Assembly (NCBI GenBank): GCA_026182355.1
Contig: JAPFBL010000168.1
Coordinates: forward strand, 1,315,501 to 1,379,500
Length of the DNA stretch: 64,000 bases
Direction of reading: 5' to 3'
Source of the DNA: Hermatobates lingyangjiaoensis
Taxonomy: Eukaryota > Arthropoda > Insecta > Hemiptera > Hermatobatidae
Shown here in pieces: positions 1-10,790 of this stretch (positions within the stretch are counted from its first letter, which is position 1; each line of letters starts with the position of its first letter). Position numbers and translations under genes: made by a program. The notes beneath the pieces were generated by a model. That model was not told where the DNA came from and ran no database searches. It saw only the letters and a list, made by a program, of their open reading frames with translations.

Positions 1-272
1 GGGAATTAGACTCGGGGATTTGTTTGAGGATTTGTACCCTGAAACAATCATTGAAAGGGAGGTCATGGGAATTAGCATGGATAGCTATGGGTAGGTCTCT
101 GCGCTGACCAACGGACGCCCTGTGATTGTTCATACGCAGGCTCAGCTTGGTTGAAGCCAAGCCAACGTAAAAAGCATCACATCGAGTACACTCCAAACGG
201 TAAACGCAGTTACAGGAAGTGCAAGATGTACCAGAAGGAACAGGATAGGAGTTGTTACTGAGAGGGGAAGTA
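1..272 (-). pseudogene. Penelope-like element GIY-YIG endonuclease fragment (lineage C-like)
   Basis: The minus strand reads open from about 272 to the window edge. It contains a C-x-C-V-Y stretch, then CTRC, then FYVG (codons near 161-169), then LRMNNHR. This is the GIY-YIG nuclease core of Penelope-like elements, in which VY replaces GIY and YVG replaces YIG. The same protein with about 70% similar residues lies at 48135-49082. The catalytic glutamate would lie beyond the window edge. The element is cut on its 5' side by (TA)n and an H1 hairpin that starts at 293. The family nicks target DNA for target-primed reverse transcription. I see no stop in the visible part, but without the RT part it can only be a relic. 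Confidence 0.8.
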
Positions 273-292
273 AAGTATATATATATATATAA

Positions 293-492
293 TTGCTATT
301 TCACGTGTTTATATATGAGAAATGAGAGGAAAAGTAAGATCTTTCTTCCGTAACAAGCAAATCTAACTCTCTGTCAAATCAGTTATGATTTGACTAACTC
401 AGTTGTAATTTGACTCTGACAAAGACCGCTTGTTACGGGTGAATGATCTTAGTCTTTTTTATCATTTCATATTGTGGCTAGGCGTTGATGTA
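293..492. repeat. H1 hairpin repeat, diverged copy
   Basis: Imperfect inverted repeat. The left arm has the minus-strand form around 338-358 and the right arm has CTGACAAAG...ACGGGTGAATGATC around 415-450. The end sequence TTTCACGTG lies at 300-308, after (TA)n. The right hammerhead-like core is damaged: CUGACAA instead of CUGACGA, and GAAU instead of GAAA. Confidence 0.75.
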
Positions 493-1002
493 TGTATGTA
501 TATCTGCAATTAGAAAATAGTCTTTTAGTGAACTACATTTTTGTTATAGTATTCATAGATTTCTTTTGAAACTTTCTCTGCCTCGTGGTAACTTTGTATG
601 TGTAATTTTTTTAGACATTCAGATCTGTAGGATGCATCGAGCTCAGATTCCTGCTCGATGAGTACACTTGCCTTACAGGAATTCTCAACTTGATTAATGA
701 GTCATGCATATATATATTACCTCTCTTTCTCGCTCTCGATTACTCTCGCTCTTTCTATAGAGTATAGAGAGATGAACACAACATTGAAGACCTGAATGTA
801 ATGAGGAAGTCTAAAGAATTCTCTGTTGTTTTAAAAGAGTAGCAACACATAAATAGAACGAGACACTTAAGTTAACTAATTGAGGCGCTTACTTCCACTG
901 AAGTAAATGTGTCGTTCTTTTTACGTCTTGCTACTTTTTTTACAGTACTATTTTGTCCGTTTTAGACCTTTTCTTTATTTAATGTTATAAATACTTAGTT
1001 AT
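493..1002. other. Unassigned AT-rich sequence
   Basis: I see no gene here. There is a short pyrimidine-rich stretch at 719-760 (CTCTCTTTCTCGCTC and similar) and nothing else I can name. Confidence 0.5.
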
Positions 1003-1075
1003 ATATATATATATATATATATATGATGTAATTTTTTTTGAGGTTTGAGGTCCAATGATTAAAACTAGTCCTTTT

Positions 1076-1113
1076 GCCGACGTTTCGACATATATTTATG
1101 TCATCTTCAGGGC
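1076..1113 (-). ncRNA. Hammerhead-ribozyme-like motif (left arm of H2)
   Basis: Exact reverse complement of the motif at 1186-1223: GCC, CUGAAGA, U, GAC...GUC, GAAAC, GUC, GGC read on the minus strand. It faces left, into the (TA)n at 1003-1026. Confidence 0.55.
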
Positions 1114-1185
1114 TACAACATGATTGTTTTACAATTAGCACTATAGTAGTAATAGTAGTGCTAATTGTAAAACAATCATGTTGTA

Positions 1186-1223
1186 GCCCTGAAGATGACA
1201 TAAATATATGTCGAAACGTCGGC
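1186..1223 (+). ncRNA. Hammerhead-ribozyme-like motif (right arm of H2)
   Basis: Helix I is GCC (1186-1188) with GGC (1221-1223). The core CUGAAGA is at 1189-1195, with one extra U at 1196. Helix II is GAC (1197-1199) with GUC (1210-1212). GAAA is at 1213-1216 and a two-base loop CG closes A-U. The cleavage triplet would be GUC ending at 1220. PLE terminal repeats are known to carry minimal hammerheads. The extra base before helix II departs from the textbook core, so activity is uncertain. Confidence 0.6.
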
Positions 1224-1309
1224 AAAAGGACTAGTTTTAATCATTGGACCTCAAACCTCAAAAAAAATTACATCATATAAATATTGGGTCAAGAAAACAA
1301 ATCATGATG

Positions 1310-1371
<62 letters not shown>

Positions 1372-1375
1372 TATA
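1310..1375. repeat. (TA)n microsatellite
   Basis: About 66 bp of nearly pure TA on the right flank of the H2 palindrome. Confidence 0.95.
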
Positions 1376-1672
1376 CAAAACTAAAGTTTATCGGGACTCG
1401 GTCAGTTCATAGAGAAATGGAGAAAGTGGTAAACCTGTTTAAGCAAAGTGTATTGAACATTTCGAACCGCAGCACTCAAACAGTGTAGCCAACTTTCGGA
1501 GGAAAGGTAGACAAGGAAGATAAAGAGATAATAGCCAAATAAAAATTAAAAAAATGAAAACATTTAACTAAAATTAAATTAAAAGTTGATGACAACTTAT
1601 AGGGAAAAAAAACAATCAACGATTGAGATTAAGCAGCCCAGGAGCCGATCTACCGCCCAGAAAATCTATATA

Positions 1673-1675
<3 letters not shown>
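1376..1675. other. Possible PLE terminal scrap, otherwise unassigned
   Basis: The first 40 bases after (TA)n read 'TTATCGGGACTCGGTCAG' and resemble the lineage D end at 49510 ('CAGGGCTAGGTCAGTTC'). The rest is A-rich and unassigned. Confidence 0.35.

Positions 1676-1728
<53 letters not shown>
1676..1728. repeat. (TA)n microsatellite
   Basis: About 53 bp of pure TA, left flank of the H7-type element. Confidence 0.95.
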
Positions 1729-1730
<2 letters not shown>

Positions 1731-1732
1731 TA

Positions 1733-2091
1733 ATAATCAAAATAACACTTGACGTAATAGATGGATTTATTTACCACATATATACTTAATGGATTAAGTT
1801 ACCACATATGAAACAAATTTGGAAATAATGCTCTAAGGCCTTTCGTCAACACATCGTCAGAGAGCAAGTGAACTAAAAAATAATAAATACTTGTTAACCT
1901 GGTTGATTGAAGTTTCTAGAATTGTTGGTAACCCTGAATGTGTTTAATGATGAAGAAGTCTACATCTGTTTAATTATTCCGCTAATTAAAACTTCATCCA
2001 ATTTATAGAGTCCTAGGCGATTGTTCATTAATTTCTCATAAAAGTTCTTTATGAGTGTTCCAAATTTATTTCATTGTGGTAAATTAATCCA

Positions 2092-2100
<9 letters not shown>
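1733..2100 (-). mobile_element. H7-type PLE relic with inverted ends
   Basis: The ends 'ATGGATTTATTTACCAC' (1760-1776) and 'GTGGTAAATTAATCCAT' (2078-2094) are inverted copies, and (TA)n lies outside both. The minus strand holds an excellent hammerhead-like motif at 1831-1865. Between 1880 and 2070 is a non-coding or decayed 3' region in which I find no nuclease motif. Confidence 0.6.
1831..1865 (-). ncRNA. Hammerhead-ribozyme-like motif (H7)
   Basis: Minus strand: helix I GCUCU with AGAGC (five perfect pairs), core CUGACGA (1860-1854), one extra U, weak helix II GU/AC, GAAA (1844-1841), helix III AG-GC-CU with a two-base loop, H17 = U. The cleavage triplet would be CUU. This helix III has the same form as AG-AU-CU in H1. 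Confidence 0.6.
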
Positions 2101-2127
<27 letters not shown>

Positions 2128-2129
2128 CC

Positions 2130-3620
2130 AGTCAAGTTAAACAGCCACTACATCTTTCCTGTTAATCTTGTTCTAATGACGAACTGTTGTTTAAAATATT
2201 AATCAAATATATCTATTGTTTTAAGTTTGTGTAATTTTTAATTTCATTGAAGTCAGCCAATATATATATATATATATATTATATTTTAAAACTATTAATA
2301 GTAATTACATTTGAGTTGTCAGTGTAAACAGAATGCAGTACTGTACGTAATGTACATAGAAGCTTCATTAGTGTACTTCAGTGGAAATTATTGTTCACAT
2401 GAGATTAGTTATTATGTTCAAGATTGATATTATTTATGATTTATTCTTTATTTATTTTCGTTCCGAAATTCTATTCAATATTGTATCCGGTTTGTTATGT
2501 TAATCATACATTAATTGTAAATTGTCTGCTATGTTTATAGAAAGCCTTTTCTATCTTTTTTTAAATGTTTAGCATATATTTTTAATCACCATTGTTTGTT
2601 GCTATAGTTAATTATTTACTGGTGTCATATATTTACCCGATTTTTTGGACAGAATAATATAAATGCACCCTGTCAATCATTTGAAAAGACCTTCGTTTTA
2701 AATATTAAAATACTTTCTCTATTTACTTCACTGACCAAGTTGCTAAACTGAATATTTAACTATTTTTTCAAATAAAATTATATAAAAGATATTTTTTTTT
2801 CACCTTGAACAGTTCCAAAAAAAAAAAATAATAATTGAGTTACATTTTGCAATGATAAAAAGAAAGGAATGTTTATGAATAAAACATAGATGAAATGACA
2901 GAAGATGGCCTTTAGGGAAAATATTCTGGGTGGGTGTTCTGCCAGAGGGAAAACTGTTAATTTTCTGAAAATCTCGTATTACTCGGAGTGAATATTACAT
3001 CAACGTAATGGGAAATAGAGCCAGCATTGCTTACATAGAGTTTTAATCCTGCTTACTCCAGTAAACTAATAACATAGGTCAAGTTTGTCTCATCTCATTT
3101 TACATATGAGACTATCAACTTGTATTAGCTCAGTATATGGTCTCTTGTTGATCATGAAATACATCTTATCATATTTTCTGATAGTATATTTACATATATA
3201 TGAAAAAAATTTATATATTAGTTCGTATTTTCTAGTATATAGATGTGCTTGATATTTCTCCTTTATTTTATTGTACCCATATGATCTAACAGTGTACTTT
3301 TTGTTTCAGGTATGTTCATGGAATGCTGTTGAACCTTGATTTATACAACTTTGCCAGGGTAATATATACATAGTTTTTAATAATTTTTGTGCCAGAAAAT
3401 TTTAATTTTTGAGACCTTGATATTGTAAAGATTCGTTGAATTGTTCACCTATTTCCACTTTTGTCAATTTTTTGGAAAAATTTTCCAGTTTTCCGATAGA
3501 ATTCTTTGTAGGATGAGGTAGCGTGTGCAACAGCTGTCCATAATTTATTTTATTCCACTTATTTTTACACTCACTTCTTTTTTTATATAATACTTGCTAT
3601 TAATTTATATATGTATATAA
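2130..3620. other. Unassigned AT-rich spacer
   Basis: Contains short TA runs (2258-2280) and homopolymer T and A tracts. I see no gene, repeat unit or structured element that I can support. Confidence 0.5.
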
Positions 3621-3625
3621 ATAAA

Positions 3626-3857
3626 AAGATTTCACATAAACACGTGAAATAACAATCAATGATCAAACCACAATAAAAAATGGGAAAACAAGACTAAGAT
3701 CTTTCAACCGTAACAAGCGGTCTTCGTCAGAGTCAAAAACCCAACTGACCAGTTTTGTGACCCAACCTCAGTTGGGTTTTTGACTCTGACGAAGACCGCT
3801 TGTTACGGTTGAAAGATCTTAGTCTTGTTTTCTCATTTCTTATAGTGGTTTGATCAT
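3626..3857. repeat. H1 palindrome, best-preserved copy
   Basis: Near-perfect inverted repeat with a central spacer of about 30 bp (near 3732-3765). Each arm ends in the H1 signature: TTTCACGTGTTTATGTG, ATTGTGGTTTGATCA, AAGACTAAGATCTTTCAACC, then the hairpin and GACTCTGACGAAGACC. Two hammerhead-like motifs face outward. The length of about 230 bp and the conserved ends make this a defined non-autonomous repeat family. Confidence 0.9.
3782..3824 (+). ncRNA. Hammerhead-ribozyme-like motif (H1, right arm)
   Basis: Helix I GACU (3782-3785) with AGUC (3821-3824). Core CUGACGA (3786-3792), one extra A (3793). Helix II GACCG (3794-3798) with CGGUU (3806-3810), loop CUUGUUA. GAAA (3811-3814). Helix III A-G-(AU)-C-U (3814-3819). 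H17 = U3820, so the triplet is CUU. All helices are present. The mirror copy lies in the left arm. Confidence 0.65.
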
Positions 3858-3902
3858 GTATATAAATATATACATATACATATATATATAATATACATAT
3901 AT

Positions 3903-4026
3903 TACATGATCAAATCACAATATTAAATGGGAAAATAAGATTAAGGTCTTTCAAATTGGGTTTTTTTTTCATATTGTGGTTTGATCATTGATTGTTATTT
4001 TACGTGTTTATGTGAAATCTTTATAT
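3903..4026. repeat. H1 repeat with internal deletion
   Basis: Keeps both H1 outer ends ('GATCAAATCACAATATT' on the left, 'ATTGTGGTTTGATCATTG' and TTTTACGTGTTTATGTG on the right). The hammerhead hairpins are deleted: the left arm stops at GTCTTTCAAAT. Confidence 0.75.
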
Positions 4027-4029
4027 TTA

Positions 4030-5420
4030 TACCAATGCCTTGTTAATATGCTTATTCGTTACCTCACAAAAAAATAAGTCATGCTTATCGATGAAATCCC
4101 AATATAAGTTTTATGTTTACAAAAAACTTGTTTTATGTGTAGTAAAAGGATTTCGAGTGCCCTGAACTTAGACCTTTTTAGTGACTTAATTTTTATAAAT
4201 ATATTATTGTTAAATATTCTTTGTGAAGGAAAATTGAACACATTGCAAAGTAGAAGTAATGCTTGTTTAAAAATAAGCCGCTCCATCAACTTAAATGGTG
4301 AGAAGCTGTAAGGTCTGTCTGGTGTAATTAGCATATCTGTTTCGTGATCGCCTGTTTTCACGTTCTTTTTTTTTTAATTGAATATTTGATTTAATGGTTT
4401 ATTCTTGTTATAGCAGTTTAGATATCAGCTTGACTTTTTTTTTTGTCTTCTTTTGATCCGGTTTTATTTTGCCATGTTGTCCTCATAAATATCCGCCGAT
4501 TGTGTTTCTTCCATTCCATGTTATACTATACTGGATAAAAATAAAATATGTATTTCATTTTGAAATTTCTGAATGGAAGAATAATAGCTTGTTCGATTCC
4601 TATTGCTTCAAACATTTCAATGCCATCAGGTATTCAAAGCACAATATAAACATGAGGAATATCAGCGGTATAAATACAGATCAATTTTTTTTTTCTGATA
4701 TCCTTTCGTTTATGTAATAACCTCAGTGGCGCTGTATACATAATTTATCGAACATTTTTAAATTTATTATCGAATTGCAACATATTAAAACGAAAACAAT
4801 ATCTAATGGTATTATGAAACAAAATTTTATACCAAATATATTCATTCAATCAAATATAATTTTATATCTTTTTGCATTATTCTTTACAATTATCTAAATC
4901 AAAATTAGTTTATACCTTCCTACTTATAAAAATTAAGTTAGTAAACTGAGTAGTAAATTATTGAATGTGAGTCATGTTGTATTGTTTTCATTAGTATAGT
5001 TATAATAACATTATTATTTACATCGAATAGCAAATTAAAAACATAAATGTATGAAATTGTCTTTTAACCTTCTGCAACAAGATTTTTCTGCATGAATGAC
5101 TTTTTTAAGTGCATTGGTACCTCGAGTTATAAAACAAGATCGGAAAACATTTTAACTTATTTTTTAAAAAAGAATTTTTTTTATAAAGAATTTTATAAAA
5201 AAATTAGAATTTTTTTATATTTCTATTTAAAAACGAAGTGTGTTTGATCGGTCAGTCAGTTGTCCACCATCCATTCATCGGTTGCTCCCATAGTTTATTT
5301 CCCAGCATCAGTACTAGCTTTAAAGGCCTCTGGCCATTTTTATTGAGTTTTCGTGATTTACATTCAAATCCCTTTATGAAATAGTGAAATCAGAGTTATT
5401 ATATGCTATACTGGCCAGGT
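4030..5420. other. Unassigned AT-rich spacer
   Basis: No supported feature. Open frames at 4059-4361 and 4469-4717 have the composition expected of AT-rich non-coding DNA, with many I, F, Y, K and N residues and no motif. I do not call them. Confidence 0.5.
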
Positions 5421-5423
5421 TAA

Positions 5424-5623
5424 TAATTGTGAGCACGGCATCCCTCGGAGAGAAGTTTGAGCCTGTGCGATGTCAGATACTCGTTAAAGATCCCTACTCT
5501 AAATACGCTTGAGTTAGTCAAAATTTAAGACTCCCTATCTAGAAGGTTCGTAGTGTGTTATCACAAAGAGTTAATGTTCGGCCAATGTGTGTCCCCTTGT
5601 GGGACTGCCACTGCAACCTAATC
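5424..5623 (+). mobile_element. tRNA-derived SINE, 5'-truncated (tail A)
   Basis: Matches the SINE body and tail A seen complete at 37608-38223: CCCTCGGAGAG, GAGCCTGTGCGATGTCAG, 'CTCGTTAAAGATCCCTACTC', 'CTTGAGTTAG', and ends in 'GGGACTGCCACTGCAACCTA'. The tRNA head is missing, which is the usual 5' truncation. Confidence 0.85.
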
Positions 5624-5639
5624 TATTATGTGGTATTAC

Positions 5640-6500
5640 GTCATATTGGTAAAAATACTAATTTAAACTTCTAAATAATGAAATGGTGTGAATCAGTGTG
5701 TAAAATAGCATGATAGCAGCATCTATTTCAACACCCATTTGTGTTTGTTTTAGCACGTAAAAATAGTTTTTTTTTTTATTTATCTAGGTTTTGTTCAACT
5801 GTTTTTGATGAGCTTAGAACGAATTAGGCTTTTGTCACGATAAATATTTACCAAAAATGCGAAATATTTCGGATATCAACACCTCTTATTTCCCATAGGG
5901 TGGCTTATTTTCGTATCTTCAGATACCCCTATGCCGCTAAGGCACTAGGCATGTGCCTGTGAATTGCCACGAATAATCAACAACACAGATAGTTAGAGAC
6001 TGAAATGCCTTTATCCTTTATAGTTTGTGCTGTACATTAGTACGCTTGAAATGTTTTGTTGTCACTATAAATAGTCATACTCGCTGTTGATTGAGTTCCA
6101 GTTGGCCCTCTGGTGATCATTCCAAAGTTTTGTTTAGTAAACAGTCAAGTGTTGCCTAAGTGTTGTTTGTTGTCACGCTGCTCAAGTCAAGTGAGTGGAG
6201 GCTTTAGAGGTCGCCCAGTCTTCAGCGCGACTCGTCCAGCCAGTGATAATAACCTCTAAACCAGTCTTAAAGAACCTGTATTTTTGCTCTTATTCAACTG
6301 TTTTTCCTGTTTATACAATTCTTTGTGAACAAATATTCCATTCAGCTTTAACTCTTTAACAACTTTGCTTCTTTTTCAGGTTTTTTCTGGGCTTTAGGTT
6401 TTTTTTATGACGTTATATAATTGTAGTGGTTGAAACATTATCATTATAAAATTAATTCAGTATGTTACCTTTAAAATATAAGCAGATAATAGGTCATTTG
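5640..6500. other. Unassigned spacer
   Basis: The block at 6080-6270 is GC-richer than its surroundings (CAGCGCGACTCGTCCAGCC near 6222) but shows no frame, promoter or repeat that I can support. Confidence 0.45.
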
Positions 6501-6509
6501 GGAAATTTA

Positions 6510-6690
6510 AAAAAAATACGTCTTGACACAAAAAAAGTTTAATATGAAACTAACAACGCGTTTCGAACACTTACTGTTCTTCTTCAAGTTTATATCTTCA
6601 CTGTCGACATGTTGATCTAACTAAGAGCGCAGATGTAAACCTGAAGAGCATCACTGAGTGTTCGAAACGCGTTATTGGTTTTCGTATTAA
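6510..6690. repeat. H4 hairpin repeat
   Basis: Inverted arms: 'AACGCGTTTCGAACACTTAC' near 6556 and 'GAGTGTTCGAAACGCGTTAT' near 6655, about 70 bp apart, with extended similarity (AGTTTAATATGAAAC / GTATTAAATATGA). The right arm reads CUGAAGA-G-CAUCACU...GUGUUC-GAAAC; the left arm reads on the minus strand. The better copy is at 59905. Confidence 0.75.
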
Positions 6691-6729
6691 ATATGAGTAC
6701 ATACCACAACAGATTTCACAAGCAATGAA

Positions 6730-9090
6730 ATAATAATTTTTACTATCCTTGCTTCCATGATTCTATAAGAAACTTTATAATTCTAGAAGAATATCTTTCA
6801 TTTCTATGATCTTTTAACGAAGGCGTGTATACTAAACATCTTTAAGGTCTTAAAAGGCATTAAATATGTTGAGAAGTTTCCACACTTCAGGCAAAAGTCC
6901 GCATTCTTTGGCTGATTTTACTTCCAGCTTGTATAAACGATAGATAAGATTGCGGTGTCCTTTTACATATTCTAAATCTTTTTAAACCTTTTCTTTTAAG
7001 GTTTTATTATTTTATTCATAAATTTAAGTTTAGTTGGATTGGGTTTATTAGAATGAATTAGACCTAGTTGATTGTTCTAGCCATCTTTTATCTATTTCCT
7101 TTTTGACCATTTATTGATCCATTGGTACTAACAACATGCAGGAATTATTTATAACTGATATAGTAAAACATGAGGCATCCACATCAAAAGTAATTAAATC
7201 ATCTATCTGAGTGTCAATGTGAGAACTTTCTTACCTCTCTAAAGCAGAAAACAGTTATGTCAGCAAATCAATGACAGGTAATAATGACGAAGCCAGTTAT
7301 GAAGTGGCTGGCACGCCGAACTTTCTTTCTCCTTGCCAAGTTCAGAGGGTGACTCTGTTGACCTCTACCCCCGAGAGATGCATTACCCCCTACTGCTTAA
7401 ACCGATAATCATTTAAAAATGAAGTAACCCAATGAATTTATCAAACTTAACAGCTTTTCACTAAAGAAGTCGGATAATTTTGAATTTATTTATTTAAACA
7501 GCAGAGGCGGTTTAATCTATTTGTGTAGTGTAATTGTTTATGTTTGGTTGTGAATGATATCCATTTTACAAGAATATATCAGGTTTGATTTATCCATTTA
7601 TATATTTTTTAACATTTTTTTTTGTAAGATAAACTGTATATATTTTGTGGAGTCAAAGACTGGGTTTCTTGAATATTCGTAATTTATATTGATTATCAGG
7701 ATTATATATTGAAAATGGCATCAACAATATTTTGCAGAAACATACATAATAAATAAATATATATATATATATGATAGGAAATAAATAAATTATATTGACA
7801 ACTAGATGATTTATTTTAGGTCCGAAGATTTTAGTTTTTACAGAAAAAAAAACGGTTTGAAATATTTGTTTGAGATTTGAGTTGATAAAGATAGAATTCG
7901 AAGAATTTGAATGGACTATAAGAACTGTATTCCCTTGGGAGCTTTTAGAGAAATTTAAAGCTAATATCGTTAAGCTGTTCAATTTAAATTCCAAGAAGGC
8001 GTGCCAAATTTACATAAATTGAATAGCAGCCTACAGTTTAATTAGGTGCTCTATCAAAACAGCGTGGGTCATTTTGTCAGATGTTGGTTTAAGTTTAACT
8101 GATACAACGTCCCTTTAGGATTGACTTTCAAATTGATTATTTCTTACTTTTAAACTTACTTTTCTCTGATTTATGAATTAATAAAACAAAATGCTTTTAC
8201 CGATGTGTAGAGGATTGGAATAATTCAATAAAAACAGTAGAGAAATTGAAGGGAAGTGAATTCTTAGTTGTTGTTTAGTTCTAATTGATTTGTGTCTGAG
8301 GGTTCTCTAGGGAAGATACAGTTCGCCTAAACTTCTATATTTCCCCGCTTGCAAGAAACTTCTACTACAATATTGATTTTCAACTGTTTGCTAAATGATT
8401 TTAGCAGAATCATTATTATTGTAAAACGATATAAACTACTCTGCTATCAGTGTAAACTAGTTTATAATAAGTTTTCTGGTAGTCAAAATTGAATGTAGTC
8501 CTCATAGCTAATTTATCAAATTGATACACTATACTGTGAACTAGAAAAGTTTGTCTTAAGACTACCCAAAGACAGTCGTTGGTAATGAAGTATGAGCGTG
8601 TGTTGTTGTGGTTGATGTGTTGTTTTCTAAAAATTATCTGAGAATGAAATCTTGTGAAGATGATAGACTGAAGATGATATTTAAGGACAGTCCTTAGTAT
8701 TGAGTGTGTCGCATGAAGATTAAAGTCTAGAGGTGGGTAACCCCTGTCACGCGTGTCAAACATGACACGACAGTAGCTTGTTTCTGACACGCAAAGCTCT
8801 CTCTTATAATCTACCATTTAAAACTTTTTCAACAGTAACTTTTTATATCTGAGGTAAATACATACGGTGGGTGCTTCTCAGATAAATAAATAATGTTTCA
8901 TTGCAAAGTGCCATATACTGATGATAAAAATACAATAATAAATTAATTATTTCAATAATTTGATAGATAAACGTCTTATTATCAGAAAATGATTAATAGA
9001 TAATATATTTTTTGCATACATTTAGCTTGAAATTTGGATCTTTTCTCCGATTTTCCGCCTCCCAGTGACTCTAAATATATATTCATATAT
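6730..9090. other. Unassigned AT-rich spacer
   Basis: Long stretch without a recognised element. A minus-strand open frame at 8416-8817 (133 residues) matches no family I know and has a composition like its surroundings. 'AGAGGTGGGTAACCCCTGTC' at 8729-8750 vaguely recalls a hAT terminus, but I find no partner end. Confidence 0.4.
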
Positions 9091-9097
9091 TTAAAAC

Positions 9098-9200
9098 GGA
9101 AACAGAAGAACCAGAGTTGTTTTTAAGAACCAAAGAAGAAACAGAGTTGTTTTTAAGAACCAAATAACAAACAGAGTTGTTTTCACTGGAAACAGAAGAC
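9098..9200 (+). repeat. Short tandem repeat, 30-bp unit, about 3 copies
   Basis: The motif 'CAGAGTTGTTTT' starts at 9112, 9142 and 9172, with AAGAACCAAA between copies, so the period is 30 bp. Confidence 0.85.
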
Positions 9201-9209
9201 TAAATGAAA

Positions 9210-10780
9210 ACAAGAATACAAAGGGAAAACACTACAATAGATCACCTCAAATTTGTAAGGAATCGTCGTCAACGATGTCATACCCTACAATGACATAAAC
9301 TCATTGTCACAGTGATTCGTTGAAATGTCAAAGTGAATTTTTGTAATCTTAACTGAATTTTTTATTTTCCCTTTATATGATATGCATAGGATTTTTCTTA
9401 ATCGTGGTTTCATCCAGTGAGGAAAAATTCTCATAAAAATCGTTTTTTGTTTTATCTTTTTTTTTAAGTTTTGTTTTGCACTTAATCAAACCTTGAAAAA
9501 GAAAAATATTTCATAATATATGTGGTCGAGATAAGAAAACTGTTATATATGTTTGTATTGGAAAACCATGCGTTATATATTCAATTAATTTTTTTTTTAA
9601 TAAAACTGGCTTGCTTAAAAGAACAACTTTTAAATATAAAATATCTACTTTAGTTGATTTAATTTAAATATAAAAGAAACTTGCAGTACTTTTGATTCCA
9701 GTGGTAGGATTCATGGGTTTCAGATTGTGTAAGGTGAAACGTATTCTCAAGACTTAGATTCAGTAATTGACATTCATTGCGTGATTAACAATAATTATAA
9801 TTTGTTATTCTTTTATTTTTTAAAAACTAAATAATTTTTATTTTTTGTTTTTTAAAAATAGTTTAATTCATTTCTTTGTATATTAAATGGTTTCTTTTTT
9901 AAAAAAAAACCTTAATAAGGGGACTATTTAAAATGAAATAATTTAGGTGGCATTGATGAGGGTGATAATAAAGATTAGTCATTCTAAAAAGGCGCCATTT
10001 CACTCCTAGTTTAGTGCTCCGCGTCTGTTTATTGTGTTAACCAGTTAATTCCTTAAATAATACTTCAAACAGTAAGTACAAAGTCCTTCTTGATTTCTTT
10101 TTGTATTTTTAATGATTACCTAATTAGTTTATAGTGAAATATTATTATTTTCATGATTATCAATTAAATAAAACGTTTTCACAAACGAGATTAACTAAAT
10201 CAATTCAACATATTAGTTTCTGATGCTTTCTATAGTATTATGGATTTGCTTAACAAAATGCTCTAATCAATCTATATGTTACATCCTTGAACAAAACTTA
10301 ATATCACGTTTAGATTGCCCTCTCATACTACATTGTTTAATGTTGATTTAATTTCAGGTTTATTTTCTTTTCTGTTGTGCCTTCATTGTTCATAAATTAA
10401 GTACACAACTTATAGTCATATACTCCACTTGGTTACCATTAATAATAAACTATTTTTGTCTGAATTATTGAAAGAATGATTATTACTTATACTCGGACAA
10501 ACCTTAGTTCCTTTATTACCCTAATTCATGTACAATATATTTTTACTGCTGCTGATCGATCAACTGTCTACAAGTTTTATCTTTCTTTTGCTTTACATAA
10601 ATATTTTTCTCTAATTATTTTTAACAAGTTGATGTTACTATATCTAGACATTATTTATATTAAATTACTGTTACGATGATTTACTCATGATATTAGGAAT
10701 ATCAGCAACTAAAATCTCCTTATTTGTATCATTAGTTTTGAATATTGAGGGTCTCAAGTCAATCAGACAGTCTGATTATA
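9210..10780. other. Unassigned AT-rich spacer
   Basis: No supported gene or repeat. The open frame at 10476-10679 is not protein-like in any way I can recognise. Confidence 0.5.
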
Positions 10781-10790
10781 TTAAAAGTTT

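Larger units (their letters stand above)
1021..1278. repeat. H2 palindrome, 258 bp, two facing-out hammerhead-like ends
   Basis: The two arms (about 1021-1145 and 1154-1278) are almost perfect reverse complements around 1149/1150. Both are flanked by (TA)n (1003-1026 and 1310-1375). Each arm is a PLE-type 3' end pointing outward. The near identity of the arms gives mirrored reading frames on both strands that begin with the same residues (MPTFRHIF); these are not genes. Near-perfect arms point to a young insertion or an ongoing gene-conversion state. Confidence 0.9.

Noticed and set aside
995..1280. Two mirrored open frames that start with the same peptide (MPTFRHIF)
   Set aside because: They are the two strands of the H2 palindrome. 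They cover terminal hairpin sequence, not a gene.
3626..3857. Intrinsic terminator or attenuator reading of the H1 hairpin
   Set aside because: The context is eukaryotic and the hairpins recur as dispersed repeats with PLE-type ends.
8416..8817. 133-codon minus-strand open frame
   Set aside because: No domain, no signal or membrane pattern, composition follows the local DNA. A chance frame is more likely than a gene, but I cannot fully exclude an exon.
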